Shown: in pieces, positions 26,850 to 34,987 of the stretch
Layout: each line of letters starts with the position of its first letter
How positions within the stretch are numbered: position 1 is the first letter of the stretch
From: Martinezella rhizogenes
GTDB lineage: Bacteria > Pseudomonadota > Alphaproteobacteria > Rhizobiales > Rhizobiaceae
Assembly: GCA_013322215.1 (NCBI GenBank)
Contig: JAAMEZ010000036.1
Location: forward strand, 310,001-374,000
Length of the DNA: 64,000 nt
Reading direction: 5' to 3'
The notes under the pieces: model-generated
What the model was told of the DNA's origin: nothing
Database searches by the model: none
Seen by the model: the letters and a program-made list of their open reading frames with translations, nothing else
Made by a program: the position numbers and the translations under genes

Positions 26850-27950
26850 TCAGGCACTCTCGGTATCGGCGGCCGGGAGTGCCCCCGCCGATATCCGTTT
26901 CCGTCGTGCCGAGCCGAACACGACGCCCTGCACGCGGCGCGTAAGCGGTTTCTCGACACCTCTGAAGAGTGCCAGGGCGAGCAGGGCAGCAGCGAGCGTC
27001 GAGAAGGCAACGAACAGGCCAAGCGGAAGAGCTCCGCCGATCACTTTCGCCCAGATGGCTCGCATGGGTCGCAGGATAAAAGGATGGGCGAGGTAGAGGC
27101 TATAGGAGGCATCTCCCAGCGCGACACCCCACAGGACGATCCTCTTCTGGGGCAGGACAGGACCGATTGCGGCCGCAAGAACGAGAAGCGCCGCAGGCAA
27201 ACCGCTCCGCAGGACTTGCGGCAAGGCTGCATCATTCCAGGGCGTGGAGATGCGTATGAAACCGAGAAAGCCGATGATCGCGAACCCGCACGCAATTCCC
27301 TTGCTGATCCTTACACCGCTGCGGAAGATCAGGGCGACGTAGACGCCGAACAGGAATTCCAGAATGATCGGGCTCGTCCAGAAGGCTATCTGAACATGGC
27401 TCTGATCGACGAGATTTCCGACGAGCGCCATGCCGACCATAAGCACCGACAGCCAGACGATCCCCAGCCTTATCGGCAAAAGGAGCGCCAGTGCGAAGAA
27501 GACATAGAACAGCATCTCGTAGTTCAGCGTCCAGCCAAGCGCGAGCACCGGCCTGATCTCACCCACGCCACGCCCGGATGGGATGAAGAAGTAGGATGCG
27601 AGAACATGAGATACGGAGCCAACGGGAACGGCGAGCAGCGAGGGTGCTGCGAGCGCGCCAAGCAGCATGATGCTCGTCAATAGCCAGTAGAGGGGGACGA
27701 CGCGTGCGCAGCGCCGCAGGAAGAAGCGCAGCGGGGCGCCGCTTTTGCCGAACTCCAACGCGGCCGTATGGGTCATGATGAAGCCGGAAAGAACAAAGAA
27801 TATGTCGACGCCGAAACCGAGATTCCAGGAAGAGCCATCGACCGCTGCACGCCCTGTCGCTGCAGCCAGCATCTCTGTTTCATGCAACGCGTGGGCGATG
27901 ACCACGGAGGAAGCTGCGAGCGCGCGCAGGACCTGAAGGTTCAGGAGCAT
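26850..27950 (-). CDS. Acyltransferase family 3 (OafA/ExoZ-like) membrane protein
   Basis: 366 residues from ATG 27950, the start closest to the family N-terminus (NLQVLRALAASSVVIAHA); the frame is open to an ATG at 28088 that would add 46 polar residues, and neither start has a good ribosome site. About ten membrane helices. Conserved features: the histidine of VVIAHALHE, FGVDIFFVLSGFIM, the Arg pair in RRCARVVPLYW. These enzymes O-acylate (often O-acetylate) extracellular polysaccharides or lipid-linked sugars; ExoZ of succinoglycan is a close style match. Converges on the FUSC gene with a 5-base gap. It is 20 kb from the polysaccharide locus of this window. Confidence 0.85.
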   Translation of the reverse strand: MLLNLQVLRALAASSVVIAHALHETEMLAAATGRAAVDGSSWNLGFGVDIFFVLSGFIMTHTAALEFGKSGAPLRFFLRRCARVVPLYWLLTSIMLLGALAAPSLLAVPVGSVSHVLASYFFIPSGRGVGEIRPVLALGWTLNYEMLFYVFFALALLLPIRLGIVWLSVLMVGMALVGNLVDQSHVQIAFWTSPIILEFLFGVYVALIFRSGVRISKGIACGFAIIGFLGFIRISTPWNDAALPQVLRSGLPAALLVLAAAIGPVLPQKRIVLWGVALGDASYSLYLAHPFILRPMRAIWAKVIGGALPLGLFVAFSTLAAALLALALFRGVEKPLTRRVQGVVFGSARRKRISAGALPAADTESA

Positions 27951-28146
27951 ATGAGCTGATTTGCCGGCATCGCTACCCGCATCCAGACCCTCAAGTATTT
28001 CCTTATAAAACCTCACCGGAAAGCTCAGCGAATATTGCCCAGGATCTCCATTTGGTATCCAAAACAATATAACAACTCGTCGCCGCATGCATAAATCGAC
28101 AGCCCTGCTTTAGGTTATAGTTATTCTTCAGTTAATCTTTCAGACG

Positions 28147-28974
28147 TTAGGCAGGATAAGCCGTCGCTAGGATGACATGCGCCTGAATTTTGCCAGCAAC
28201 TTCGCCGCTACCGTGCCTGGCTTCGATCGCGGCGGCTGCATAGTCGGTTGCAGCCTGCAGCTTTCCGGCTTCCCTGGCCTCGATTTCATTGCGAAGCAGA
28301 GTTCCCTGACAATAGGCGACGGCCGGAAGGCGCGGTGAGGATGCCCGGCTTTGTTCGGCTCTCGTTTCAATCACAATTTCGGAGAAACCCGCATTCTTGA
28401 GATCGCCGCGAATCCGATCCACATCATGGTAGCCATGCGGAGTACGCGCCAGAAAGCGCGGCGGATCGTTCGGAAAAATCCTGGCAAGCGCGTTCGTCAC
28501 ATCATCCGCAAATATGTTCTCCTCGATACGATCCCAGACGTTGAACAGGAAATGTCCGCCGGGCTTCAGAACGCGCTTTGCCTCGCGATAGGCTGCGATG
28601 CGGTCCGGAAAGAACATGGCGCCAAACTGGCAAAAGACGAGATCGAAGGACGCGTTTTCGAAGGGCAGCGACTGAGCATCAGCCTGCCGCCATGTGAAAC
28701 GGCTGTCGGAGGCTTGCCGCGAAGCGGCGTAATCGAGCATCGGCTGGTTGAGGTCGGTGACGACATAGCTTGCATCGGGGGATAATTTCGGCGCCAATGC
28801 GCGAGTGACAACGCCTGTCCCTGCGGCAATTTCCAACACTGCGCCAGGCTGCAAGGACGCGGCTCGTTGCGCGATATCTGCCGCGTAAGGCTCGAAAATC
28901 AACGGCACCATATGGCGGTCGTAATTTTCCGGAATCGAGCCGGCGAATACCTTGTCCGTCTCCAACATTGCCAT
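28147..28974 (-). CDS. SAM-dependent methyltransferase (class I, UbiE-like)
   Basis: 275 residues. SAM-binding motif I VLEIAAGTGVVTRAL (about 45-60), motif II YVVTDLNQPMLDYA, and the post-motif ADAQSLPFENASFDLVFCQFG, followed by AKRVLKPGGHFLFNVWD. This is the Methyltransf_11 pattern. The C-terminal third is variable. Substrate unknown. Stand-alone on the minus strand. Confidence 0.85.
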   Translation of the reverse strand: MAMLETDKVFAGSIPENYDRHMVPLIFEPYAADIAQRAASLQPGAVLEIAAGTGVVTRALAPKLSPDASYVVTDLNQPMLDYAASRQASDSRFTWRQADAQSLPFENASFDLVFCQFGAMFFPDRIAAYREAKRVLKPGGHFLFNVWDRIEENIFADDVTNALARIFPNDPPRFLARTPHGYHDVDRIRGDLKNAGFSEIVIETRAEQSRASSPRLPAVAYCQGTLLRNEIEAREAGKLQAATDYAAAAIEARHGSGEVAGKIQAHVILATAYPA

Positions 28975-29069
28975 GATCCCCTGCGCGCCTCACAGGCCGC
29001 TACATTAGCATATCGCAACAGGGGCGTCATTCAGATCGCACAGCTGCAAGCCGCGCAAAGCTGATCCAT

Positions 29070-29828
29070 TCAGCCCGCATCGCCGCGTGCGAGCACGTCC
29101 AGAAGTTGGCTGGTATTGTCGATCGAGAACTGCACGCGCTCGCCCGGCCAGACGGATTCCGAATAGGAAATCGGCGTGCCCTTGAGATCGACGTCCACCT
29201 TCCTCAAGGCGACCACCGGCTGAGACATGGACTGGCAGAGCTGCTTCGCCTCCTCGCTCGTCGGCAGGCGGACGATGATATCGGTGCGCAGGCGGATATA
29301 GTCGGGAATGCCGTACTCGGCCAGAATGACGGTCACGCTTCGCCCGCTGCGCCGCGCCTCGTCGAAGCCTGGGAAACGGCGCACGGGGTAATAGGCATGC
29401 GAATAGTTGATCGGCTCTTCGTCGGCAAAACCGCGGCGGACGATGTGATAGACGGGCTCGCCATATGGAAGCCGCAAAGCCTCTGCAATCGATTCCGAAG
29501 CCGGAACGACCTCTTCATGAATGGCTTGGCCGAGGGGTTCCCTGCCCTGATCGAGCAGGTTTTGGGAGAAGCGCGTACGTTCGGACAGGCGATAATCAAG
29601 GCGGCTATCCCGCACAAAGGTTCCACGCCCCTGTTCTACCAGCACGAGCCCCCGGCTTTCGAGACGGGAAATGGCGCGCCGTATGGTGTGCCGTCCGACG
29701 CCGAAACGTTCCATCAGGTCGGATTCCGTCGGAAGCTGCGCCTTTGGTGAGAGGCGACCGGTCAGGATATCTTCAGCAATATCGCTTTCGACCTGTTGCC
29801 ATTGCCCGTGCAGCAATTTCTTCTCCAT
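29070..29828 (-). CDS. phnF: GntR-family (HutC/PhnF type) regulator of the phosphonate-like locus
   Basis: 252 residues. Winged HTH of GntR type at 8-75 (VESDIAEDILTGRLSPKAQL, ERFGVGRHTIRRAISRLE, GRGTFV) and a UTRA effector domain at 90-245 (ending with ISYSESVWPGERVQFSID). This is the form of PhnF. It lies divergent from the ABC importer-kinase operon and 4.1 kb from phnG. Paired CATTCGAATG-like palindromes occur in front of this gene, of the importer operon and of phnG, consistent with one repressor controlling itself and both operons. Effector unknown. Confidence 0.85.
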   Translation of the reverse strand: MEKKLLHGQWQQVESDIAEDILTGRLSPKAQLPTESDLMERFGVGRHTIRRAISRLESRGLVLVEQGRGTFVRDSRLDYRLSERTRFSQNLLDQGREPLGQAIHEEVVPASESIAEALRLPYGEPVYHIVRRGFADEEPINYSHAYYPVRRFPGFDEARRSGRSVTVILAEYGIPDYIRLRTDIIVRLPTSEEAKQLCQSMSQPVVALRKVDVDLKGTPISYSESVWPGERVQFSIDNTSQLLDVLARGDAG

Positions 29829-29835
29829 GCCTGCC

Positions 29836-29863
29836 TTCCGAATTCAACCATGTCATTCGAATG
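29836..29863. promoter_or_regulatory. Candidate PhnF-type operator 1 (phnF upstream)
   Basis: A perfect palindrome CATTCGAATG at 29854-29863, with a poorer copy, TTCCGAATTC, 19 bases away (centre to centre) at 29836-29845. It lies 8-35 bases upstream of the phnF ATG. The same 10-base palindrome in pairs occurs at the two other phn-locus promoters. Confidence 0.5.
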
Positions 29864-30008
29864 TCATATATCGGCTACAGCATCGATTTTCAATCTCTGC
29901 CCGATATCGGAAATCCAACAAACAACAGCCAAAGTCAATTTCGTCATCGAGCTTTGGCGTTTAGCCACGTTCCCCTTCATATGAGTGTCACTCGCTATCG
30001 TTAGGTAA

Positions 30009-30040
30009 ATATCCGAATGTTTTATTAATCATTCGGATAT
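30009..30040. promoter_or_regulatory. Candidate PhnF-type operator 2 (importer operon upstream)
   Basis: A perfect inverted repeat ATATCCGAATG-(10 bases)-CATTCGGATAT ending 10 bases before the ATG of the substrate-binding protein and directly next to its GAGG ribosome site. Each arm is itself close to the palindrome CATTCGAATG; the two are 20 bases apart, about two helical turns. A repressor bound here would block transcription start or early elongation. Confidence 0.6.
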
Positions 30041-30050
30041 TGAGGATAAA

Positions 30051-31298
30051 ATGGTAGGACTTAATCGTCGTCAATTTATCGCGGGTACGACCGCAGTCAT
30101 CGGCACATCAATCGCGATGACCAGCAAAGCCCGGTCTGCCGATGCGGCTATCGAAATTTCGAGCACCTGGGGACCTGATAAGCCCTTCCAGAAGGTTGTC
30201 GACGCTTTCAACGCCAAGCAGCTCGGCATAACCGTCACCAACCGTTTCGACGGCGACTATGAAGCCGTAACCGCCAAAGCGGTCGCGAGCGTTGCCGCCG
30301 GTCGTCCGCCGGCCATGATGATCACCGGCTGGAAGTTCGGCTATTTCGCCAAGCGCACGCTCGGCGCCCGCGACCTGCGCGAAATCAATTCTGCAAAGGC
30401 CGAAGCAATCCTCGCCAATTTCCGTCCATCGGTCCTGCCGCTGGTCACCATCGACGGCGCAGTCATCGGCCTTCCCTGGGCGATGTCGACGCCGATCACC
30501 TACATCAACAGCGACATGTGGAAGGCTGCCGGCCTCGATCCCAATCTGCCGGAAACGCCGGATACGAAGTGGCTCTACGAGACCGCGCGCAAGCTCGATG
30601 CAGCGCTCAAGGGCAAGCACCCGACCTACCGCTCGCCGCTCTCGCTTTCCAACAATGAATGGACGAGCCAGTCCTTCATTCAGAATGCCGGCGGCTTTAT
30701 CATCGATCCCGATGGCAAGCTGGCGCTCAACAGCCCCGAAGCCATCGCCGGCATGAGCGAATATTGCGCCCCGGCTCATGAAGGCCTCTGGCTGCCGGTC
30801 AGCGACAAGGAGCAGACGGCCGCATTCCAGTCCAGCGCTCTTGCCATCTGCACGACCAGCTCGACCTCCGCCGTCACTTTCCCCTTCGGCGCGGCAAAGG
30901 CCATCACGACCAAGTTCCCCGGACTTGCGGGACATCCGCGCAAGATGAACAGCGGCGGCAATTTCCTGGCCGTCTACACGCGCAACAAGGAACAGGCCGA
31001 AGCCTCTCTTGCCTTCCTTGAATTCTGCGCTTCGAAGGAGGGCCAGGCGCTCTGGTCCGAGACCGGCTACCTCAACACCTCCAAGCACGATATTCCGCTG
31101 ATCAACGAGTTCATGAAGCCGGCGGCGGCCCAGCTTTCCGATGGCCTGACCGCAGAGACGATCTGGCCTGGCAAGCGCGGCCTCGAAGGTCAGGCCGTAT
31201 GGCGCAAGTGGGTTTCGCGGATGCTGCTCAAGGAAACGACGGTTGCAGACGGTATAAAGGGTGCTCATGACGAGCTTGCCGGGCTGATTTCGGCATAG
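30051..31298 (+). CDS. ABC importer, sugar-type substrate-binding protein (Tat-exported)
   Basis: 415 residues. A twin-arginine signal peptide (LNRRQFIAGTTAVIGTSIA, cleavage near residue 30) precedes a family 1 solute-binding protein like UgpB/MalE: ITVTNRFDGDYEAVTAKAVA, LVTIDGAVIGLPWAMSTPI, and a C-terminal hinge. Such proteins bind sugars, sugar alcohols or glycerophosphodiesters, not simple alkyl phosphonates, for which PhnD is used. First gene of a four-gene operon with two permeases and a PfkB kinase, whose promoter carries a PhnF-type operator; therefore probably delivers the substrate of the following phn genes. Confidence 0.87.
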   Translation: MVGLNRRQFIAGTTAVIGTSIAMTSKARSADAAIEISSTWGPDKPFQKVVDAFNAKQLGITVTNRFDGDYEAVTAKAVASVAAGRPPAMMITGWKFGYFAKRTLGARDLREINSAKAEAILANFRPSVLPLVTIDGAVIGLPWAMSTPITYINSDMWKAAGLDPNLPETPDTKWLYETARKLDAALKGKHPTYRSPLSLSNNEWTSQSFIQNAGGFIIDPDGKLALNSPEAIAGMSEYCAPAHEGLWLPVSDKEQTAAFQSSALAICTTSSTSAVTFPFGAAKAITTKFPGLAGHPRKMNSGGNFLAVYTRNKEQAEASLAFLEFCASKEGQALWSETGYLNTSKHDIPLINEFMKPAAAQLSDGLTAETIWPGKRGLEGQAVWRKWVSRMLLKETTVADGIKGAHDELAGLISA

Positions 31299-31308
31299 GC
31301 TGCGCATC

Positions 31309-32193
31309 ATGCCATTTCGTCTTCGATCGCTGGCCCCCTACCTGTTCGTGGGGCCAGCCGTTCTTTCCGTTGCGATATTCCTGTATGGCCCGTTAATCGC
31401 CTCGATGCTGCTATCGGTGGTCGACTGGAATCTACTGTCGGCAGACATCCGCTTCGTCGGCGTCGATAACTACACATCCATCTTCGGCAATCCCGATTTC
31501 CGCATGGCTGCGTGGAATACGCTGCTTTATTGCGTCGTGCTCATCCCGGCCGAGATCGTCATTCCCCTGATCTTTGCCGTCATGCTGCACTCGGTGCGCA
31601 AGAATCCGTTGCAGGGACTTTATCGCGGCAGCCTGTTTCTGCCGACGATCGTCGCCTATTCGGTGGCGGGCGTCGCATGGTCCTGGCTCTTTAATCCGGT
31701 CAATGGCCTCTTCAACGAGGTGCTTGGCCATTTTGGCTTCCCGCCCTCTCGCTGGCATACCGATCCGAACCTTGCGCTGCTCTGCGTCAGCCTCGTCACC
31801 TTCTGGAAGACCTTCGGCCTCAATATGCTGCTTTGGCTGGCGGCACTTGCGAACCTGCCGCATCAATTGCGCGAGGCATCACAGCTCGACGGTGCGGGCT
31901 CGACGCGGCATTTCTTCGACATCAGCCTGCCGCTGATGACGCCGACCGCCTTCTTCATCAGCGTCACGACCTTCTTCCATGTGCTTGACGACATCGTCGG
32001 CGTCATCGACGTGCTGACCCATGGCGGACCTGCCGGCAGAAGCTCGAGCCTCCTCTATTTCCTGTGGCAGCAGGGCCTGCTGTTCTTCCAGTTCGGCCCG
32101 GCCAGCGCCGTTGCCGTCATCATCATCGTTCTCGTGCTCGCCATCACCTGGCTGCAGTTCCGCGTCAGCGAAAAGCGGGTGCATTACAGATGA
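31309..32193 (+). CDS. ABC importer permease 1 (MalF/UgpA type)
   Basis: 294 residues, six membrane helices. The EAA loop that docks the ATPase is REASQLDGAGSTRHFFDISL near 195, as in MalF/UgpA. It begins 10 bases after the binding-protein stop and its stop overlaps the start of the second permease (ATGA), so the two are translationally coupled. Forms a heterodimeric channel with permease 2. Confidence 0.93.
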   Translation: MPFRLRSLAPYLFVGPAVLSVAIFLYGPLIASMLLSVVDWNLLSADIRFVGVDNYTSIFGNPDFRMAAWNTLLYCVVLIPAEIVIPLIFAVMLHSVRKNPLQGLYRGSLFLPTIVAYSVAGVAWSWLFNPVNGLFNEVLGHFGFPPSRWHTDPNLALLCVSLVTFWKTFGLNMLLWLAALANLPHQLREASQLDGAGSTRHFFDISLPLMTPTAFFISVTTFFHVLDDIVGVIDVLTHGGPAGRSSSLLYFLWQQGLLFFQFGPASAVAVIIIVLVLAITWLQFRVSEKRVHYR

Positions 32194-33029
32194 GCGACAT
32201 TGGCCATAGACTTCACAGATTGCTGCTTCACATCGTGCTCATGGCAATCTGCATCGTCACCGTATTTCCGCTCGTCTGGATGGTGTCGGCGGCCTTCACG
32301 CCCAATGACATGATCATGGTCAAGGCCGTGCGCCTTTGGCCCGAAAACCCGACGCTGTCGAATTTCACGATTGCCGCAAGCCGGCATCCGATCTGGATGT
32401 GGCTGTGGAATTCCATGCTGACCGCAACGCTCATCACGGTCGGAAAGCTTGTTCTTGCGATCCCGGCGGGCTTTGCCTTCGGGCGGCTGGAGTTCAAGGG
32501 AAAGCAGGCGCTCTTCTGGTTCGTCATCGCCACCATGTCCTTTCCGAACGTGCTGGCGATCATTCCGACCTATATCGCGGTCGTGAAGCTGCAGGCGTTC
32601 AACACCTATGGCGCGATGATCATCCCATCGATCCCGTACATCGGCTTCTACGTCTTCTATATGCGCCAGGCGTTCCGTTCGCTTCCCGCTTCGATATTCG
32701 AGGCAGCGCGGATGGACGGAAGCGGCCTATGGCGGCAATTCATCGAGATCGGAGTTCCGAATGTCATTCCTGCAATCGCGGCTCTTTCGGTGATTTCCTT
32801 CATGGGCGCCTGGAACATCTATCTCTGGGGCCAGCTCGTGCTGGATGACGCCTTCAAGAAGACGCTGACAACAGGTATTGCCGTCTTTGCCGATCTCGAA
32901 GGTGCCGAACGGTCCTGGGGGCCGCTGATGGCGACAAGCCTGTTGTCTGTTGTCCCCGTTCTCTTGATCTTCCTGCTGGCACAGCGTTTCATCGTCGACG
33001 CGCTTGCACCAGGTATTGACGACAGATAG
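32190..33029 (+). CDS. ABC importer permease 2 (MalG/UgpE type)
   Basis: 279 residues from ATG 32190, overlapping the permease 1 stop; the open frame back to 32064 is out-of-frame permease 1. Six membrane helices. EAA loop FEAARMDGSGLWRQFIEIGV near 173. Pairs with permease 1. No ATPase gene of the MsmK/UgpC type occurs in this operon or nearby; the only ATPases within 5 kb are PhnK and PhnL. Confidence 0.93.
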   Translation: MSDIGHRLHRLLLHIVLMAICIVTVFPLVWMVSAAFTPNDMIMVKAVRLWPENPTLSNFTIAASRHPIWMWLWNSMLTATLITVGKLVLAIPAGFAFGRLEFKGKQALFWFVIATMSFPNVLAIIPTYIAVVKLQAFNTYGAMIIPSIPYIGFYVFYMRQAFRSLPASIFEAARMDGSGLWRQFIEIGVPNVIPAIAALSVISFMGAWNIYLWGQLVLDDAFKKTLTTGIAVFADLEGAERSWGPLMATSLLSVVPVLLIFLLAQRFIVDALAPGIDDR

Positions 33030-33036
33030 GCAAAGC

Positions 33037-33837
33037 ATGCCCCGCATAATCGTAATCGGATCGGTCAATCACGATCGTATTTGGCAGTTGGATGCCCCGC
33101 TGGTTCCGGGCGGGCGGATACAGTTTTCGTCCCGCACGACGCGGCTCGGCGGCGGTGCTTTCTACACCGGCCGGCAGTTGCTGGAGCTGGGAGCTGATGT
33201 CGCCATCGTCTCGCGGCTGATGCGGGACGATCATGGCCAAGCGGCGCTCCAATCGCTCACCGCGGACGGCTTCGACGTCGAACACATCACGATGGCGCCC
33301 GGAGAGACGACACCGCTCGAAATTTTCCTGGAACCGAACGGAGAGCGGACGATCATCGCGCCTGCCGGACGATCGCAACCGCTGACGGCCACTGGCAAGC
33401 TGTCAGGAGCCGGCGTCTACATCAATGCACTCGCCCTCGAAGAAAGCCTCGTCGAACAAATTGGCGCACAGCCGCTCGTCCTCACGCAATTTCCGTTGCG
33501 GCCGGCAACGCTTCGCCCGGCCGACTACGTCATTTCCTCGCGCGACGATGTTCCGGACGACCTCGCTCTTGCCTGGCAACGCGCCGGCCAGATCGCTGGT
33601 TCGCGCCTGAAGATGCTCGTGCTCACCGACGGCACGCGCCCGATCACGCTGTTTGACGGCTCGCAGACCGTCGAGGTCGCACCGGCGGACCGGATCGATA
33701 CGACAAACACGATCGGCGCCGGCGATCGCTTTGCAGGCTCTTTCCTTTTTGCCTTGCTGGAAGGAAAGGCGCCAGCCGCAGCCGCGCAGGACGCCAGCCG
33801 GATAACGGCGGATTGGCTACGCCGGCGCGGCAACTAA
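33037..33837 (+). CDS. PfkB/ribokinase-family kinase in the phn locus
   Basis: 266 residues from ATG 33037, 7 bases after the permease 2 stop. PfkB fold: N-terminal IIVIGSVNHDRIW, the glycine pair of TRLGGGAFYTGRQLLELG (about 36-52), and the C-terminal anion hole with catalytic Asp230 in TIGAGDRFAGSF. It lacks the long lid insert of large members. Family enzymes phosphorylate sugars and nucleosides. In the standard C-P lyase pathway PhnN phosphorylates ribose 1,5-bisphosphate; no phnN is present here, so this kinase may replace that step or phosphorylate the imported compound. That role is an inference. Confidence 0.8.
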   Translation: MPRIIVIGSVNHDRIWQLDAPLVPGGRIQFSSRTTRLGGGAFYTGRQLLELGADVAIVSRLMRDDHGQAALQSLTADGFDVEHITMAPGETTPLEIFLEPNGERTIIAPAGRSQPLTATGKLSGAGVYINALALEESLVEQIGAQPLVLTQFPLRPATLRPADYVISSRDDVPDDLALAWQRAGQIAGSRLKMLVLTDGTRPITLFDGSQTVEVAPADRIDTTNTIGAGDRFAGSFLFALLEGKAPAAAAQDASRITADWLRRRGN

Positions 33838-33893
33838 AGGTCTCGCACCGCCTCAGGAATCTCACTTTGGAAGACAAAACGTCGTAGACAATT

Positions 33894-33924
33894 CATTCGG
33901 ATGATTATAGTAATTATTCGAATG
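33894..33924. promoter_or_regulatory. Candidate PhnF-type operator 3 (phnG upstream)
   Basis: CATTCGGATG (33894-33903) and TATTCGAATG (33915-33924) are two near-copies of the palindrome CATTCGAATG, 21 bases apart centre to centre. They flank TATAGT (33906-33911), a candidate -10 element with TAGACA at 33885 as a poor -35. phnG starts 56 bases downstream. Confidence 0.55.
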
Positions 33925-33980
33925 TTTCTGGCGAGCTCTCGCCGCTGTTAGACGACCCCCAAATGCCCGAGGAAAAGATG

Positions 33981-34439
33981 ATGACTGAGGAGAAGACTGG
34001 CAATCCGGTCAGCGCATCCTATACCCATGCGCAGGCGCTTGAAATTCTTGCCGCCGGCCGGTCGGCAAACATCAAGGCAGTGGCCGAGAAGGTGCTCGAC
34101 ACGCTCGGCGAGGTGGACGTGCTCGTGAACCGCACCGGCCTTGCCATGCTGCCGCTCGTCGATACCGTTCGCGGCACCGCATTCCATCTCGGCGAAGTTC
34201 TGGTGTCCGAAGCACATATCCGCGTGACGGACCGCAGCGTTGAAGGCTATGGCGCAATCGTCGGCCGGAATCTCGAACATGCCATGGGAATGGCAGTTAT
34301 CGATGCAGCGATCGCCTCCGGCCATCAGGTCGAACTCATCCTTGAGCTCCTGAACGGCGAACGGCGCCATCAGGAGGATGAAGACCGGCAGCTCCTGCAA
34401 AAAGTCGAAGCCACCCGCGTGCAGATGGAGACATTCTGA
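33981..34439 (+). CDS. phnG: C-P lyase complex subunit PhnG
   Basis: 152 residues from ATG 33981, 8 bases after GAGG; ATGs at 33963 and 33978 are alternatives. Length matches PhnG (about 150). Recognisable are the N-terminal helix with ARS-like LAAGRSANIKAVAEKV, then VLVNRTGLAMLPLVDTV and the conserved FHLGEVLVSEAHIRV and YGAIVGRNLEHAMGMAVIDAA stretch. PhnG is part of the PhnGHIJ core. First gene of phnGHIJKLM; phnH follows 2 bases after the stop. Confidence 0.92.
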   Translation: MTEEKTGNPVSASYTHAQALEILAAGRSANIKAVAEKVLDTLGEVDVLVNRTGLAMLPLVDTVRGTAFHLGEVLVSEAHIRVTDRSVEGYGAIVGRNLEHAMGMAVIDAAIASGHQVELILELLNGERRHQEDEDRQLLQKVEATRVQMETF

Positions 34440-34441
34440 CC

Positions 34442-34987
34442 ATGGCACACAATCTCCTGCCTACCCTTGACGACACCCGCACCAACGCCACGTTCGAGGA
34501 ACTCATGTGGGCGCTAAGCCGCCCCGGAGAGCTGCGTGAACTGCCTGTCGAAGGCTTCTGGCCGCTCGCCGAAAGCCTGCTTGACCGCGAATGCAGCTTC
34601 CATGTGGCAGATGATCCATCCCTGGATCTGAAAATGGCCGCAACCGGGGCACGGCAGATGCCGCTTGCCGATGCGGATTATGTCTTTGCAGCCATCGGCT
34701 CCGCCGAGAGTGTCGAAGCCCTGTCGAGATTGCGCATCGGCAGCCTGCTTTATCCGGATGACGCGGCGACCCTGTTTGCTCCCGCGCACTTTGGTTCCGG
34801 GCAGCAACTGCGCCTCACCGGCCCCGGCATCAAGGACAGCGTGACGATCTCTGTCGAAGGCATCGATCCCGCCTTCTGGCAGATGCGTGCCAAGGCAATC
34901 CGCTATCCGCTCGGCTGGGATCTCTATCTGGTTGACGGCAAGCGCCTGCTTGGCATCCCCCGTTCCACGAAAATCGAGGTGCTCTGA
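34442..34987 (+). CDS. phnH: C-P lyase complex subunit PhnH
   Basis: 181 residues. Family features: TNATFEELMWALSRPGELREL near the N-terminus, FAAIGSAESVEALSRLRIGSLLYPDDAATL in the middle and DLYLVDGKRLLGIPRSTKIEV at the end. PhnH is a degenerate PLP-transferase-fold protein, dimeric, and forms part of the core complex. The stop overlaps the ATG of phnI by one base. Confidence 0.93.
   Translation: MAHNLLPTLDDTRTNATFEELMWALSRPGELRELPVEGFWPLAESLLDRECSFHVADDPSLDLKMAATGARQMPLADADYVFAAIGSAESVEALSRLRIGSLLYPDDAATLFAPAHFGSGQQLRLTGPGIKDSVTISVEGIDPAFWQMRAKAIRYPLGWDLYLVDGKRLLGIPRSTKIEVL

Noticed and set aside
30108..31310. A 400-codon minus-strand frame
   Set aside because: Antisense to the substrate-binding protein gene, which has a Tat signal and family motifs.
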